Shown here: one piece after another, positions 43,401-53,640 of the stretch
Position numbering within the stretch: position 1 is the stretch's first letter
Layout of the letters: each line of letters opens with the position of its first letter
NCBI GenBank assembly: GCA_947044405.1
Contig: CAMRHE010000322.1
Location: forward strand, 248,001 to 312,000
DNA from: Leptodactylus fallax
Lineage: Eukaryota > Chordata > Amphibia > Anura > Leptodactylidae
Reading direction: 5' to 3'
DNA: 64,000 nt
The notes under the pieces: model-generated
What the model was told of the DNA's origin: nothing
Databases searched by the model: none
Seen by the model: only the letters and a program-made list of their open reading frames with translations
Position numbers and translations under genes: made by a program

Positions 43401-44365
43401 CTCTTGGTGTCTCCAAACTCACAAAATATTCCCAAGAAGACAGATTGAAGAGTATTTGAAAAGAAAACCTTTGAACCACCAAATAAATGATATATTCTGC
43501 GTGAATAGCTGTTTTACTGCTGTGGTAGCTGGGGTATGATGCTAATCCCTAAAGTGAAACATAAACAACATCTAGAAACTCAAAGGAAAGCAGAACCACA
43601 TCTCACATACTATGTATTATTAGGAAGATTTTATGATGATTATATAGACATAAAAATGAATAAATTAAGCAAAGCAAACTAACTAAAATATAATGAGATG
43701 TCAAAAGAACCTAAGAGTGTCAAGGACTATAGTCTCCCCACGCTGAAGCAAAGTAGACCCAACTTGCTCCATGCTTCCACCCATGCCCTCACTTCAGTGT
43801 CCACCAAGAAGCCGACAACTGGTTGTGCCCACCTCCAAAAAAGCTGCAGGGTGCAGGGAAAGAAGGAACCTGATGGCCCCACAACTTCTCCACCCTAAAC
43901 CTCAGGTGACAAAAAACAGTGAAAAGAAAATATATAATTCAAATAAGTGGGAGAGTGCTGTGAGGCTCCCGCTGGATCTATAAAAATTCCTCATCACAAG
44001 GACAGAAGATTGAGTGAATAAGAGTACTCACAAGCTGTGAAAGGAGAAATGCAGTGTGATGTGCCAGTCCTCAGTCGGTTCCCATCCCCAGTGAGGTGGT
44101 CCAGTGGCACTTCAGCACCTCAAGCTTTTAAACGCACAACCCCTTGGTATTTATCCAGGGTCCCTGTTACCATGTAGTTCTCTGACCTCCATCAATGGCA
44201 TTCTGTCACCTACAATGGGTTGACCAAACCCTCCTGCATGTGTGATTACTGACCACTGATAAGAACAGATTTTTTTTTAAAAGTTGACATGGGGCCACCT
44301 GATGCCTTTATTTGATTTGTTGATTTGTGTATCATTATGAACCAACAATTTTATTAATATTTAGA
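43401..44365. other. intergenic DNA without recognised features
   Basis: Short frames only. No transposon domain, RNA gene or paired terminal repeats recognised. Confidence 0.4.
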
Positions 44366-44456
44366 AGTGGCACGGTGGCTCAGTGCAAGGAGTTTGTATT
44401 TTCTCCCCATGTTTGCGTGGGATTCCTCCCACATGCCAAAATTATACTGATAGGTA
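44366..44456 (+). repeat. tRNA-derived SINE fragment lacking box B
   Basis: AGTGGCACGGTGGCTCAGTG is a tRNA-like box A head. It is joined directly to CAAGGAGTTTGTATTTTCTC, CCCATGTTTGCGTGGG and TCCTCCCACATGCCAAA, the SINE body. The box B region and the L2-like tail expected from the family (tails seen at 18174-18339) are missing, so it is an internally deleted, truncated copy. Confidence 0.7.
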
Positions 44457-44559
44457 AATTTTCTTCCTGCAAAACAGTTGACCCTTGTGTAATTTGGGGA
44501 TGAGCTCCTGTATGGAAGCCACTAAATCCCCTCCTCCATAATGCTCTCTGTGCTTTGCT

Positions 44560-44946
44560 CGGGTTGCGGTACAGATTCCTTTAGGTTGATGCAGCACATA
44601 ATGAATTGCAGCTAAAAAAGTTGCACAAAAAACACAGTGAAAGTGCATAAGTTTTCATTTAGTTTTTGCTGCATTTTTCTCTGCTTTTTTGCTTCTCCTA
44701 TTCAATAAAAAGTGCAAATGTGCACGATTCCACACCTAAATTTTCAAAAACGCAAGCATTTTTTGAAAACACAGCTTTTTCGCAGCTCTTTTTTTTCGCA
44801 ATGTGTGAATGAGATTAATGAAATCTCATTCACTTTGCTGGTACTGTAAAATGAAGCATTTTTTTCTGCTCTGTTTTCACAGCAGACAAAAATGCTGAGT
44901 TTCCGCTCTGAGGGGCATTAGCCTTATTCTCACTTCTGGAAACTTC
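44560..44946. repeat. GGCTAAGG-type MITE, diverged copy
   Basis: It contains AAAAACACAGTGAAAGTGCA, TTTTCAAAAACGCAAGC, TCTCATTCACTTTGCTGGTA, CTGTAAAATG and ends GAGGGGCATTAGCC followed by TTA. This follows the family order, but the left terminus is eroded. It lies next to the complete copy at 44952. Confidence 0.55.
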
Positions 44947-44951
44947 TTTTA

Positions 44952-45209
44952 GGCTAATGCCCCACGTGGCGTCCTGCAGCAAAAAAAGCACTTTGCACAG
45001 AAATTTGCAGAGGTTTCCTCTGTGGACTTTCTGCTTCAATTATATCTATAGGGAAACCACTGGCGTTTCTGTAGATGTAATTGACATGCTGCGATTTCCA
45101 GAACCGCGATGCGTATTTTCCCGCAAAGTGGGGATGGGATTTGCTAGAATCCCATCCACTTTGTTGTGACTGTAAAACGTCGTGGTTTATACCACGTGGG
45201 GCCCCGGCC
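44952..45209. mobile_element. complete GGCTAAGG-type Harbinger-like MITE
   Basis: GGCTAATGCCCCACGTGGCG at the left and the reverse complement of the right end (GGCCGGGGCCCCACGTGG) form terminal inverted repeats. TTA flanks both ends (44949-44951 and 45210-45212). At 258 bp it is non-coding, with the typical interior (ATTGACATGCTGCGATTTCC, ACTTTGTTGTGACTGTAAAA). It is the best reference copy in the window. Confidence 0.88.
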
Positions 45210-45463
45210 TTACAGACACTTTTCAGCACCCAGCACCAGAGATGGGCGAACCAATTCCTCACAAGATGGGTTTGATCCGAATATTCAAAATTGTTCGGTT
45301 TATAACTTATCCAAATAAATGGTGATTTGTCTTGGATGAACTAAAATGGCTGCCGCCACATGTGAAAGACACGTTCTGGTGTCAACTGACATCATCTGAC
45401 AGGCTGTCAGCCAATAGTCCATGGTAGGTGGACACCTTACAGTGCTGATGTCATTAACAGTAT

Positions 45464-45474
45464 ATAAAGTGCTG
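45464..45474 (+). promoter_or_regulatory. TATA-like box of the hAT element
   Basis: AGTATATAAAG lies about 230 bp inside the hAT 5' end and upstream of its tandem repeats and coding remnant, a sensible position for the transposase promoter. Only the motif supports it, and no initiator can be proven. Confidence 0.35.
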
Positions 45475-45889
45475 TGATCTGGAACACGAGGCATTTCAGT
45501 GACAGTGCACGTAGGGGATGGATTTGATATTCATCACTGCATAATACAGCTAAAGATTGAGAATCTTAAGAGTAGGAGAATTAGATTAGTAATAGAAATC
45601 ATAGATAAGAGTGAAGGAGAATATCTGTGCTATGTGAGCCAGACTGCTGCAGTAATACACACAGACAAACAACACTTAACCCTTTCATTGCCATAATCTA
45701 ATTTGGTCTATGTCTGTTTTGCAATAGAGCAGTTTGATCTGGCCACAGAGTGTTTAACATAGTTTTTACTGACAAAGTCAGTTGTTGTAAAAATATTTTC
45801 TTAAGGGTTTTTTTGGGCAAGATTTTAATTGTTTTTTTTAAATACCTGCAAACTGTTGTTCTAACAGCAAAACCACTGATTCCACCTGC

Positions 45890-46165
45890 GCTAAGCTGAA
45901 AAAATCTCCATTTGTTAAGAGGTTTTTGTAGCTCACCCAATAGATAGTCTCGAAACATGTGCTAATCTGAAAAAAAAAACCCTTATTTAAGGGGGCTTAT
46001 TTTTTCTCACCCAATAAACAGTGTCATACAGTCTGTTAATCTGAAAAAAAAAAAATTTGATTGTTATGAGGTTTCTTTGCTCACCCAATAAACAGTCTTG
46101 CAGCCTGCAAAACTAAAAAATCTGCTTGTTAAGGATTTTTTTTTTTTGGTTACCCAATATATATA
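45890..46165 (+). repeat. subterminal tandem repeats of the hAT element
   Basis: Four degenerate units of about 65-75 bp, each with CTCACCCAATAAACAGT (or a variant), a GTCTTGCAGCCTG-like stretch, CTGAAAAAA and a GTTAAGG/T-run. The T-runs vary in length. Repeated motifs near the ends of hAT elements often bind transposase, so that role is a reasonable inference. Confidence 0.75.
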
Positions 46166-46683
46166 CAAACTGACACCATTATAACAGCAAAAAATGTAGA
46201 GGAGGAAGAGATGGAACACATGAGTAGGTAGTTGAAGTAGTAGTGGCATGGGGAATGCTAGAAGTAGTCATGTTGGTAAGGGTACTAGGGAAAAATCTGT
46301 TAGGAATTGTGAGGGCATAGCTGAATCTCATTGCTATAATGAGTTGCAAAAAAGTGGGGAATATGATGACATTACTGAATCCAATGATGATTCCTTTACA
46401 GATAAGAATTGGAAACTGGGTCAGTGACAGGGTGACATAACAGGAAGAGGGTGGTGGCAGCTGCAATAGTAAGAATTCCACCTGATTCGAAGCCCCAATA
46501 TTCAAAAGACCTCTCTGACCTGCCTGTAGATCTATGGCAAGCTCATGTGGTGATGGCACTGGCAGAGACATTTACATTGCTAGTGGAAAATGGGGTTCAG
46601 ATGGGGTTCAGGGCGGCACTCGACTTCAGAAGACTCAAAATTAATTTGGGTGCACGATCACTGGGGAACTGACCAACTCCCAA

Positions 46684-46951
46684 GTGGAAACCATGTTAAA
46701 AAGAAATGTGACGGCACTCCGTTTTTTCTGCAAAAGTGTTTATTGTGTGCCATGCACACAATTCTCACCGCCCACCATTGGTTCTTCCTATACTATTGTA
46801 TGACATCATTTTATTAGCCTAGCTGATTAGCCTACCTGTCTCTGGACCAATGCCTGATGAAGGGACACGTTCCCGAAACGTTAATATTGTGAATAAACAC
46901 TTTTGCAGAAAAAAATGGAGTGCCGTCACATTTATTTTTTACAATGTTTCC
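46684..46951. mobile_element. element with about 60-bp inverted ends inside hAT
   Basis: 46684-46744 (GTGGAAACCATG, GTGACGGCACTCC, CTGCAAAAGTGTTTATT) pairs with 46892-46951. Between them, 46853-46880 contains CCTGATGAAGGGACACGTTC and CCGAAACGTT, a hairpin motif also seen elsewhere in the window. The hAT coding sequence resumes after a tandem duplication of ATTTATTTTTTACAATGTTT at 46930-46975. The class is not known. Upstream sequence from 46608 (CGGCACTCGAC) may belong to it. Confidence 0.65.
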
Positions 46952-47378
46952 ATTTATTTTTTACAATGTTTCCATTGCTGTCAGTTTTGCCGTCGGCAGC
47001 TACATGTTATTTTGCATTACCAAATGACAAATCGATGGCAAGGTGCAAGGTCTGCAAGCTAATAATTAGCCTTGGCTGTGCAGGTACATGTGTAGGAACT
47101 AGGTCTCTCTCTGTACTCATATGAAATGGCGTCACCAGCTCATTTGGAAGAATGGAATTGGCAGGGACACCAATTGAGAAAGACCATTCTATTGCTTCTC
47201 CCCATGATTGCTTCTTCCATGCCTAGCACATGGTTATCATTATTATTATCATCTCAATCTGCTCTTCCTCCACGCCAACATCAGTCATCACTCATAAAGG
47301 AATCTGTGTCCAGTAAACAGCAATCTGCTCTCAGTCATCTGGATGATTTGTAACTTTAACCCAAACCTGGCCAAGCTA

Positions 47379-47632
47379 CTACCGAGTTTCTCCGAAAAAA
47401 GACAGGGCCTTATATTTTTTTTTTTTTTGCAAAAAAAGGGCTAGGGCTATTTTATTAGGGGTAGGTTTTATTTATTAGGTCCCGGAGCAAATCAGAATCT
47501 TTCCTGATTTGCTCAGGACGAATCTTTTAAAATGGTTAGGGTTAGTAACCCTAACCCTAACTTACATTCACAATTGATGGTGCAGTGTCAGTGTCTTAAA
47601 CAAACTTACTGGCACTCTCTCTCTTGAAGCGG
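47379..47632. repeat. dispersed repeat with telomere-like palindrome
   Basis: ACCGAGTTTCTCCGAAAAAA, GACAGGGCCTTATATT and GGGCTAGGGCTATTTTATTA resemble a widespread tetrapod dispersed repeat containing CCGAAAATAAGAC-type sequence. It is followed at 47534-47561 by GGTTAGGGTTA-G-TAACCCTAACC, an inverted pair of telomere-like hexamers. There is no gene. Confidence 0.5.
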
Positions 47633-49037
47633 CATTCTCTTGATGAGCTTCAAGAGTTAGTCACCTGAAATGGTTTTCACTTCACAGGTGTGCCCTGTCA
47701 GGTTTAATAAGTGGGATTTCTTGCCTTATAAATGGGGTTGGGACCATCAGTTGTGTTGTTCAGAAGTCAGGTGGATACACAGCTGATAGTCCTACTGAAT
47801 GGAGTGTTAGAATTTGTATTATGTCAAGAAAAAAGCAGCTAAGTAAAGAAAAATGAGTGGCCATCATTACTTTAAGAAATGAAGGTCAGTCAGTCCGAAA
47901 AATTGGGAAAACTTTGAAAGTGTCCCCAAGTGCAGTGGCCAAAACCATCAAGCGCTACAAAGAAACTGGCTCACATGAGGACCGCCCCAGGAAAGGAAGA
48001 CCAAGAGTCACCTCTCCTGCGGAGGATAAGTTCATCCGAGTCACCAGCCTCAGAAATCGCAGGTTAACAGCAGCTCAGATTAGAGACCAGGTCAATGCCA
48101 CACAGAGTTCTAGCAGCAGACACATCTCTACAACAACTTTTAAGAGGAGACTGTGTGCAGCAGGCCTTCATGGTAAAATAGCTGCTAGGAAACCACTGCT
48201 AAGGACAGGCAACAAGCAGAAGAGACTTGTTTGGGTTAAAGAACACAAGGAATGGACATTAGACCTGTGGAAATCTGTGCTTTGGTCTGATGAGTCCAAA
48301 TTTGAGATCTTTGGTTCCAACCACCGTGTCTTTGTGTGACGCAGAAAAGGTGAACGAATGGACTCTACATGCCTGGTTCCCACCATGAAGCATGGAGGAG
48401 GAGGTGTGATGGTGTGGGGGTGCTTTGCTGGTGACACTGTTGGGGATTTATTCAAAATTGAAGGAATACTGAACCAGCATGGTTACCACAGCATCTTGCA
48501 GCGGCATGCTATTCCATCTGGTTTGCGTTTAGTTGGACCATCATTTATTTTTCAACAGGACAATGACCCCAAACACACCTCCAGACTGTGTAAAGGCTAT
48601 TTGACCAAGAAGGAGAGTGATGGGGTGCTACGCCAGATGACCTGGCCTCCACAGTCACCAGACCTGAACCCAATTGAGATGGTTTGGGGTGAGCTGGACC
48701 ACAGAGTGAAGGCAAAAGGGCCAACAAGTGCTAAGCATCTCTGGGAACTCCTTCAAGACTGTTGGAAGACCATTTCAGGTGACTACCTCTTGAAGCTCAT
48801 CAAGAGAATGCCAAGAGTGTGCAAAGCAGTAATCAAAGCAAAAGGTGGCTACTTTGAAGAACCTAGAATATAAAAGACATATTTTCAGTTGTTTCACACT
48901 TTTTTGTTACATATATAATTCCACATGTGTTAATTCATAGTTTTGATGCCTTCAGTGTGAATCTACAATTTTTATATTCATGAAATACAGAAAACTCTTG
49001 GAATGAGAAGGTGTGTCCAAACTTTTGGTCTGTACTG
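47633..49037 (+). mobile_element. Tc1-like family A element, left end truncated (copy A3)
   Basis: The right end is complete (ending CTTTTGGTCTGTACTG, with TA at 49038-49039). The left side starts inside the terminal repeat at GGCATTCTCTTGATGAGCTT, so the outer approximately 170 bp are lost. The plus-strand transposase is the best preserved of the three copies. Without the left end the copy cannot be mobilised normally. Confidence 0.95.
47821..48873 (+). pseudogene. Tc1-like family A transposase (copy A3), two stop codons
   Basis: The start is the ATG at 47821. The frame spans 350 codons with no frameshift and is interrupted only by TGA at 47854-47856 (codon 12) and TGA at 48337-48339. HTH residues (RKIGKTLKVSPSAVAKTIKR), GRPR linker, [37 protein letters not shown] and [14 protein letters not shown] are all readable, so the DDE triad is conserved. 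Both TGAs could be CpG decay of CGA. The codon-12 stop is shared with copy A2. The second is private: A2 reads through there. Confidence 0.96.
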
Positions 49038-49039
49038 TA

Positions 49040-51180
49040 CACTAACATCTACTTGCTTGGTGGGGATGGAGGTAGTCTTAGGCATATCTGATGAATTCAG
49101 TAGGTATCAGCTAGATGCTGCAGCTGACTCCATGTGGTATTTTGTGGGGTGGGGGAAGGGTATCACTGCTCTCTTTGCCTCCTGGAGTGGAGAACCAGAG
49201 AAGAAGCATAGGATGCAGAAGGGTTACTGCAATGTTTTCTAAGCAGAAGATCATTATCCCTGTTTGATTAGCATCTGCAACTCTTGTCAGATCACCACAG
49301 CCACACATCTAGGAGAAGAAGTAAGGAAATGGAGGAGGACAGGAAGTTATTAAGAACTTTAGTGAAAGCACCGCCCTCTTGATTCTGCAATTGTATGGTG
49401 CCCTGCGCCTCTCTACATCTAGCATAGGACTAGCCCTGCACTGGTGAATGAATTTGTGAAAGGGAGTGCTATTTGTCCAACCTACTACAGACTATAGCAG
49501 ACTGTGCAGGGAGTACACAGTGCATTGGTGGAGGGAGCAGGCCAACTGCAGAGGAGGAAGGAGAGCAGCTCACTGCAGACACTGGCCCATCTGGCATTTG
49601 CCAGAATTTCCAGATGGCCAGTCTAGCCCTGGCTGTATGACTCTGTAGATATGAGCAGCACAAACTCCATGCACTGTGATAGAGGCTCTGTGCACTGTTG
49701 TACAGTCTCCATACCACTGCACACAAAAGAGCTAAAAGGACCTTGAAATAAATTAGAAGGAAAGCTAAGTAAGATGAAATATATACAAGTAATGCATTTG
49801 GAAGTAATGTACAACTTTTGAAACCACTGCATTCACATCTACTGCATCATTATCTAATTTTAAGTATTTTAGCCTTTTTCTCTTATGTAAGACTTAGACC
49901 AGTTTTCTTCTATGTAAAACCCAACCCAAACCAACATCTTATACCAACATATAAGATCGGAGAGTATCAACCTGTAATAACTCAACATAACCTCCTACAT
50001 TTTTGATAATGTTCTATGATTTGGTTATTATTGCTGTATAATGTGGTAAGGTTTTTTATTTTAAGTTTGCACTATACCCTATATATGTAATTTCTTCCGG
50101 TGAATATAACTTCATAACCTTTCTCTAGGTATCTATTCAAACTGTCAGACAGAGGAAGTACATAGGCATATATTATATGTCTGTATACTATAAGCAATGC
50201 ATTCTTTAGTCTGAAACCTACATTACAGCATAATACAGGAATGTTTACAGAGCTGGGTTATGCAAGTTGAGGAATTAAAAATGAATTAACAAAGGTGGAA
50301 ATAAAGCTATCTACAGAATAAGAGATCAGAAAACTGCTTCACTGGAAAAAAAATCTCTTACGTCTTACTCTGGGTGAATATTAACAAGTTCATCAACAAA
50401 GTTTTTATGAATCCCATAGTGTTTAAGTCTGAGTGACCAGATGTCACTACCTGGCATTAAACAAGCAGAAAAAAGCATGAGTAAATAGAATGCCCAGACA
50501 AATAGACAATCATTTGGTGGGTGTGTTGGCAATACATTGAAATCTCCTTTGGTTTTGGGGAAATTGCCACAAGAAAAACAATGAAATGTTCTTAACCCTA
50601 AATGAGAGCTTAAACTTCTTTTTAATGCATCATTTACCTCACATGATTGGCATAACCTGATTTTGTAAAGAAAATGTGGCCTATTAGAGGTACATATGTA
50701 CATAAGGATTCACGATTTAAAAAAAAAAAAAAAAACTTAGCAACAATTGGAAAAAAAGTGAATTACCTAGATTCATACAGTGAGTCATAATAAAATGTGG
50801 TTTGATAGTTACCCAAGTCAGAATTATAGTCAAATGTATTCTAACTAAATACAAGCAAACAGTTGCACAGTTCATATTTTTTATTGAGCAGATTCAGTAA
50901 ACATCTACAGTGAAGCAAGAAAAAGTAAGTGAAACTCTGTGTTAATGATTTCTCCAAGAAAGGCACACAAAGCCTGGTTAATGACAAATTTGTCAAGGGA
51001 AAAAAGGGAACAATCTATAATTCCTTCACTAGCTCCACTGTGAATATCACCCAAATACGCAGTATTCATTTGTAAAATTACAGCTTAATCCAACAATTCC
51101 CAAAATGCCTCCACACTTGTCACAAAAAGATACCAACAACAATATAAACAATAAAAATAATCAGGAAGAGTGCATTCAGT
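49040..51180. other. intergenic DNA; one unassigned 112-codon frame
   Basis: No clear transposon or gene was recognised. A minus-strand frame at 50365-50703 (HFLYKIRLCQSCEVNDALKR, RTFHCFSCGNFPK, ending near 50365) has a Cys-x-x-Cys pair and may be a decayed retroelement piece, but I cannot name a family. The segment near 50880-50960 has a CAGTGAAGCAAG motif, not enough for a Tc1 end. Confidence 0.35.
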
Positions 51181-51420
51181 ATAGAAGATGTTCTTCAACA
51201 ATAGTGCATTAGCAACCAGCACTCACCTCAAGGGGGCGGGAGCAAGCATCATTTACCCTGAAATCCCCCAAATAAGCCCCAGTACTCCTTCACAACTTCA
51301 TCCAACAGCAAACGTGCTTTATTACACACTCCAGGTCAACACGTTTCCAGGGGTGTCTCCTTTCTTCATCAGGAAAAGACAATAAAAAACTATCATCCAC
51401 TATCTCTCTCTTTTAAATCT
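51181..51420 (-). repeat. retroelement-like end with CTGATGAAG hairpin motif
   Basis: The minus strand reads CCTGATGAAGAAAGGAGACA, CCCCTGGAAACGTGTTGACC, then TGTAATAAAGCACG. The motif CTGATGA, hairpin, GAAAC is shared with 46853-46880 and, in variant form, with the 31509-31989 insertion. The element class is not identified and the borders are approximate. Confidence 0.45.
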
Positions 51421-52090
51421 TACCTCCTTGCTACATCAGCAATTCTCCACTCACTGCCAGAAGTAGCTGCTCTCAAGTTCATAAGCACCTCAGTTGCGTT
51501 CGTCCCATCTACTAGAAGCGGGAAGATCCCTAACTCCGGTATCATAAGTTGGGCAGCCCACTTTCATTACTCTATACCAGAATACCTTTATTTAGATTAA
51601 AGTGCATATCATCATATGAAATATAAAGAAATAATTGAATAAATAATTATATTTATTGTAATAAATTAAAAACATCAATCAATGGAATGGATGAACGAAT
51701 GGTAGATGCTAATAATCTAAAAACAAACTAAAAAAATTACCAATTATTATGTGAAAAACTACATATATACAAACATATTTCTAAATATATTACAGAAACT
51801 GATCAGATTGTTATTGTTGTTGATATCAGGAAACACTAGTTGATGGGAATCATGCCTCAAGGTAAAAACAATGTTCAGGTGTCTCATATGTATACTATAG
51901 ACACTTGAAGCTGAAGAAAAACTAAAGAAAATATTACAAATTGAAAAAAACCCTCTCCATGTGTTTATTATTAGAACAAAAATGGTGTTCATGAAAGGAA
52001 AGCACAAGGAAACAACTGCTGTCCAAAAAAAATAAAACATTGTGGCTAATTGTAAGTGTTCCCAAGGCCACCAGGATGTACCACAATTTC
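51421..52090. other. AT-rich intergenic DNA
   Basis: No domain-bearing frame or repeat pair recognised, apart from possible leader sequence of the Tc1 relic that follows. Confidence 0.4.
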
Positions 52091-52094
52091 TTCT

Positions 52095-52405
52095 AATAAA
52101 ATATTCTATGGATAGATGATATGAAAAAAAAAAACTTTTTTAGCACAAATACAGTACACAATGCTATGTTTAGAAGAAAAAGAGCAATACGCATTAACAC
52201 CAAAATCTCATCCCAACTGTGAAGCATGGTGGAGAGAGCGGCATGATTTGGGGTTGCTTCAGGACCAGGATATGATTGAGAGAGCAATAAATTCTCCATG
52301 ACTTCAAGCTGAAGAGACATGAAGTGATACAATATGACAATGGCCCTAAAGCACACAAGTAAATCAACTAAGGAATGGTTTAAAAAGATTTGTGTTTTGC
52401 AATGT
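52095..52405 (+). pseudogene. ancient Tc1-like transposase relic
   Basis: KILWIDDMKKK corresponds to the first-Asp segment (..VLWSDETK..). [18 protein letters not shown] at about 52203-52260 is the conserved PTVKHGG..MLWGCF block. VIQYDNGPKAHK at about 52324-52358 matches the QQDNDPKHT segment with the Asp retained. Stops and frameshifts occur throughout, so it is much older than the other Tc1 copies. The ends are not identifiable. Confidence 0.8.
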
Positions 52406-52419
52406 CTAAAAGAAAACAG

Positions 52420-52535
52420 TCTTTGTCGCCTGTAGAAACCAATCACAGCACAGATTGAATTGCTTTTAGTGCTCTATTATAATGAAAGCTGAGCTGTGGT
52501 TGGTTGCTATGGGCAATAAAGACAGTTTCACAAAT
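52420..52535. repeat. small inverted-repeat element (CCAATCACAGC type)
   Basis: TGTCGCCTGTAGAAACCAAT (then CACAGCACAG) is the approximate inverse complement of CTGAGCTGTGGTTGGTTGCT (then ATGGGCAA). The short AT-containing centre gives a hairpin-like MITE of about 110 bp. Confidence 0.6.
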
Positions 52536-52639
52536 CTTCCCCAATGTCTTCCAAAGAGTGCCTCTATAAATATAAAATGTGGTGCACCAGCCAAAGTCCC
52601 CAAGTATACAATGCCACCATCATATTGCCCATATACAAT

Positions 52640-52860
52640 CCCCTAGCCAGAGTTTCCCTATGTAACATAGTAACGTAGTTTGTAATGCCAAAAAAAACAG
52701 GCATACTTTCATCAAGTTCAGCCTATTATCCTGCTATGTTCATCCAAATGAGGGCAAAAACCCAGTAAGGTAGAAGCCAATATTAAAAACTGTAGGGGAA
52801 AAACTCCAATTCAGCAATCAGAATAAATCCCTTTATTAAGGTCCAAACCAAAAATCTAAT
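52640..52860 (+). repeat. dispersed repeat (TAACATAGTAAC type)
   Basis: TATGTAACATAGTAACGTAG, CATCAAGTTCAGCCTATTAT, AACCCAGTAAGGTAGAAGCC, GGGGAAAAACTCCAATTC and AATCAGAATAAATCC follow the order of a repeat I recognise as frequent in frog genomes. It is non-coding here, with the class left open. Confidence 0.6.
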
Positions 52861-52861
52861 T

Positions 52862-53225
52862 CTAAGTATAACCTGTAATATTGCTGATCTCAAGAAATGC
52901 ATCCAGATTTGACCTTTTTACTGTGGATATAATTGAAGAATATTTGGTGGTTTGTGTTATTCTCTTTGGCTCTTTTACATAATTTATTGTTATCCTTGTT
53001 TTGACTGCTTCTTCACTGCCTTCCTGTTTATATAGTTTATATGTTTTCTTTTTGTTGTTAACTGCTTCCTTTAAATTCACATGGGTTTTCTCCTGTTCCT
53101 AGCCCTTGTATTCCTATAAGGTAAGTACCTCTCACAATGATGCTTTAGTATGATTTTAAAAGTATCCCGTTTAATATCTTTACTTTTATTTTTGAGGATA
53201 TTGTTCCAGTCGATTCAGTTGACAT
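52862..53225 (-). pseudogene. CR1/L2-like LINE linker fragment
   Basis: The minus strand reads MNLKEAVNNKKKTYKLYKQE and GSEEAVK, the region after the endonuclease (compare AILNKNKLFKILKQEGSD in the LINE at 34409-34750). Downstream DNA near 53100-53225 also resembles that LINE in inverse orientation. It is separated from a matching endonuclease piece by a Tc1 family C end. Confidence 0.7.
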
Positions 53226-53231
53226 CTACAC

Positions 53232-53345
53232 ACGTGGACAAAATTGTTGGTACCCCTCGTTTAATGAAAGAAAAATCCACAATGTTCACTGAAATAACTT
53301 GAATCTGGCAAATGTAATAATAAATAAAAATTGTATGAAAATGAA
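53232..53345 (+). mobile_element. Tc1-like family C, solitary left end (copy C2)
   Basis: GTGGACAAAATTGTTGGTAC, CCCTCGTTTAATGAAAGA and ATAACTTGAATCTGGCAAAT, ATAATAAATAAAAATTGTAT match the terminal 115 bp of the family at 27965-28903 (the second part matches its right end in reverse complement). No transposase or opposite end follows, so it is a truncated remnant inside LINE sequence. Confidence 0.85.
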
Positions 53346-53640
53346 CATTTGATGGCTTATAGCACACGCCATCAGCATTTTATTATTGTTATTCCTGCTA
53401 TATACTTTCAACCATAGAGCCTCTGTATTTTCAGTGACCTCACATATATCCTCCCATAGCGTAGGCAAACTCCTCCCACTTTCCATTTTTTACGATCCTT
53501 TCTGAACAAACTATAGCCGTGTAAGTTAATGTAATAATGAACAGTGGCAGAGCCAAAGGGTGTTAATATATTTAGTAATCCAGCATTAGGGGCTCCAATA
53601 CTTTTATATTTACTATATACTTTCCATTTCTTTTTCACAT
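53346..53640 (-). pseudogene. CR1/L2-like LINE endonuclease fragment
   Basis: The minus strand reads HGYSLFRKDRKKWKVGGVCL (GY.LFRKDR...GGGVCLYV in intact relatives), then VTENTEALWLKVYS. This is the central strand region of the endonuclease. It precedes, in minus orientation, the linker at 52862-53225, so both probably belong to one LINE split by the Tc1 family C end. Confidence 0.72.

Larger units (their letters stand above)
45237..47378 (+). mobile_element. hAT element with 5' end, interrupted (fragment 3)
   Basis: It begins CAGAGATGGGCGAACC, a typical hAT terminus of amphibian elements. A leader with a TATA-like box, subterminal tandem repeats and decayed transposase follow. The N-terminal coding region at 46390-46600 is homologous to 21590-21750. 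The BED segment is at 46980-47120 (IPNDKSMARCKVCK). The linker is at 47126-47353. Coding sequence stops near 47378 (NPNLAK-type block), where another repeat begins. Catalytic and C-terminal parts are absent. A 60-bp inverted-repeat element is inserted at about 46684-46951. Confidence 0.75.

Noticed and set aside
46853..46880. Calling a functional hammerhead ribozyme
   Set aside because: An extra A precedes stem II, and no stem III or cleavage triplet is evident. Reported only as a resemblance.
47534..47573. Interstitial telomere array
   Set aside because: Only two to three hexamers per side, too few for a telomere relic. Listed as a palindrome instead.
47857..47859. Start of the Tc1-A3 transposase at GTG
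   Set aside because: Animal genes rarely start at GTG, and an in-frame ATG with matching protein lies upstream at 47821, separated only by a TGA.
50365..50703. 112-codon minus-strand frame with CQSC and CFSC
   Set aside because: The Cys pairs suggested a zinc site or Penelope-like fragment, but no ordered family motifs could be found. Kept only as an unassigned frame.
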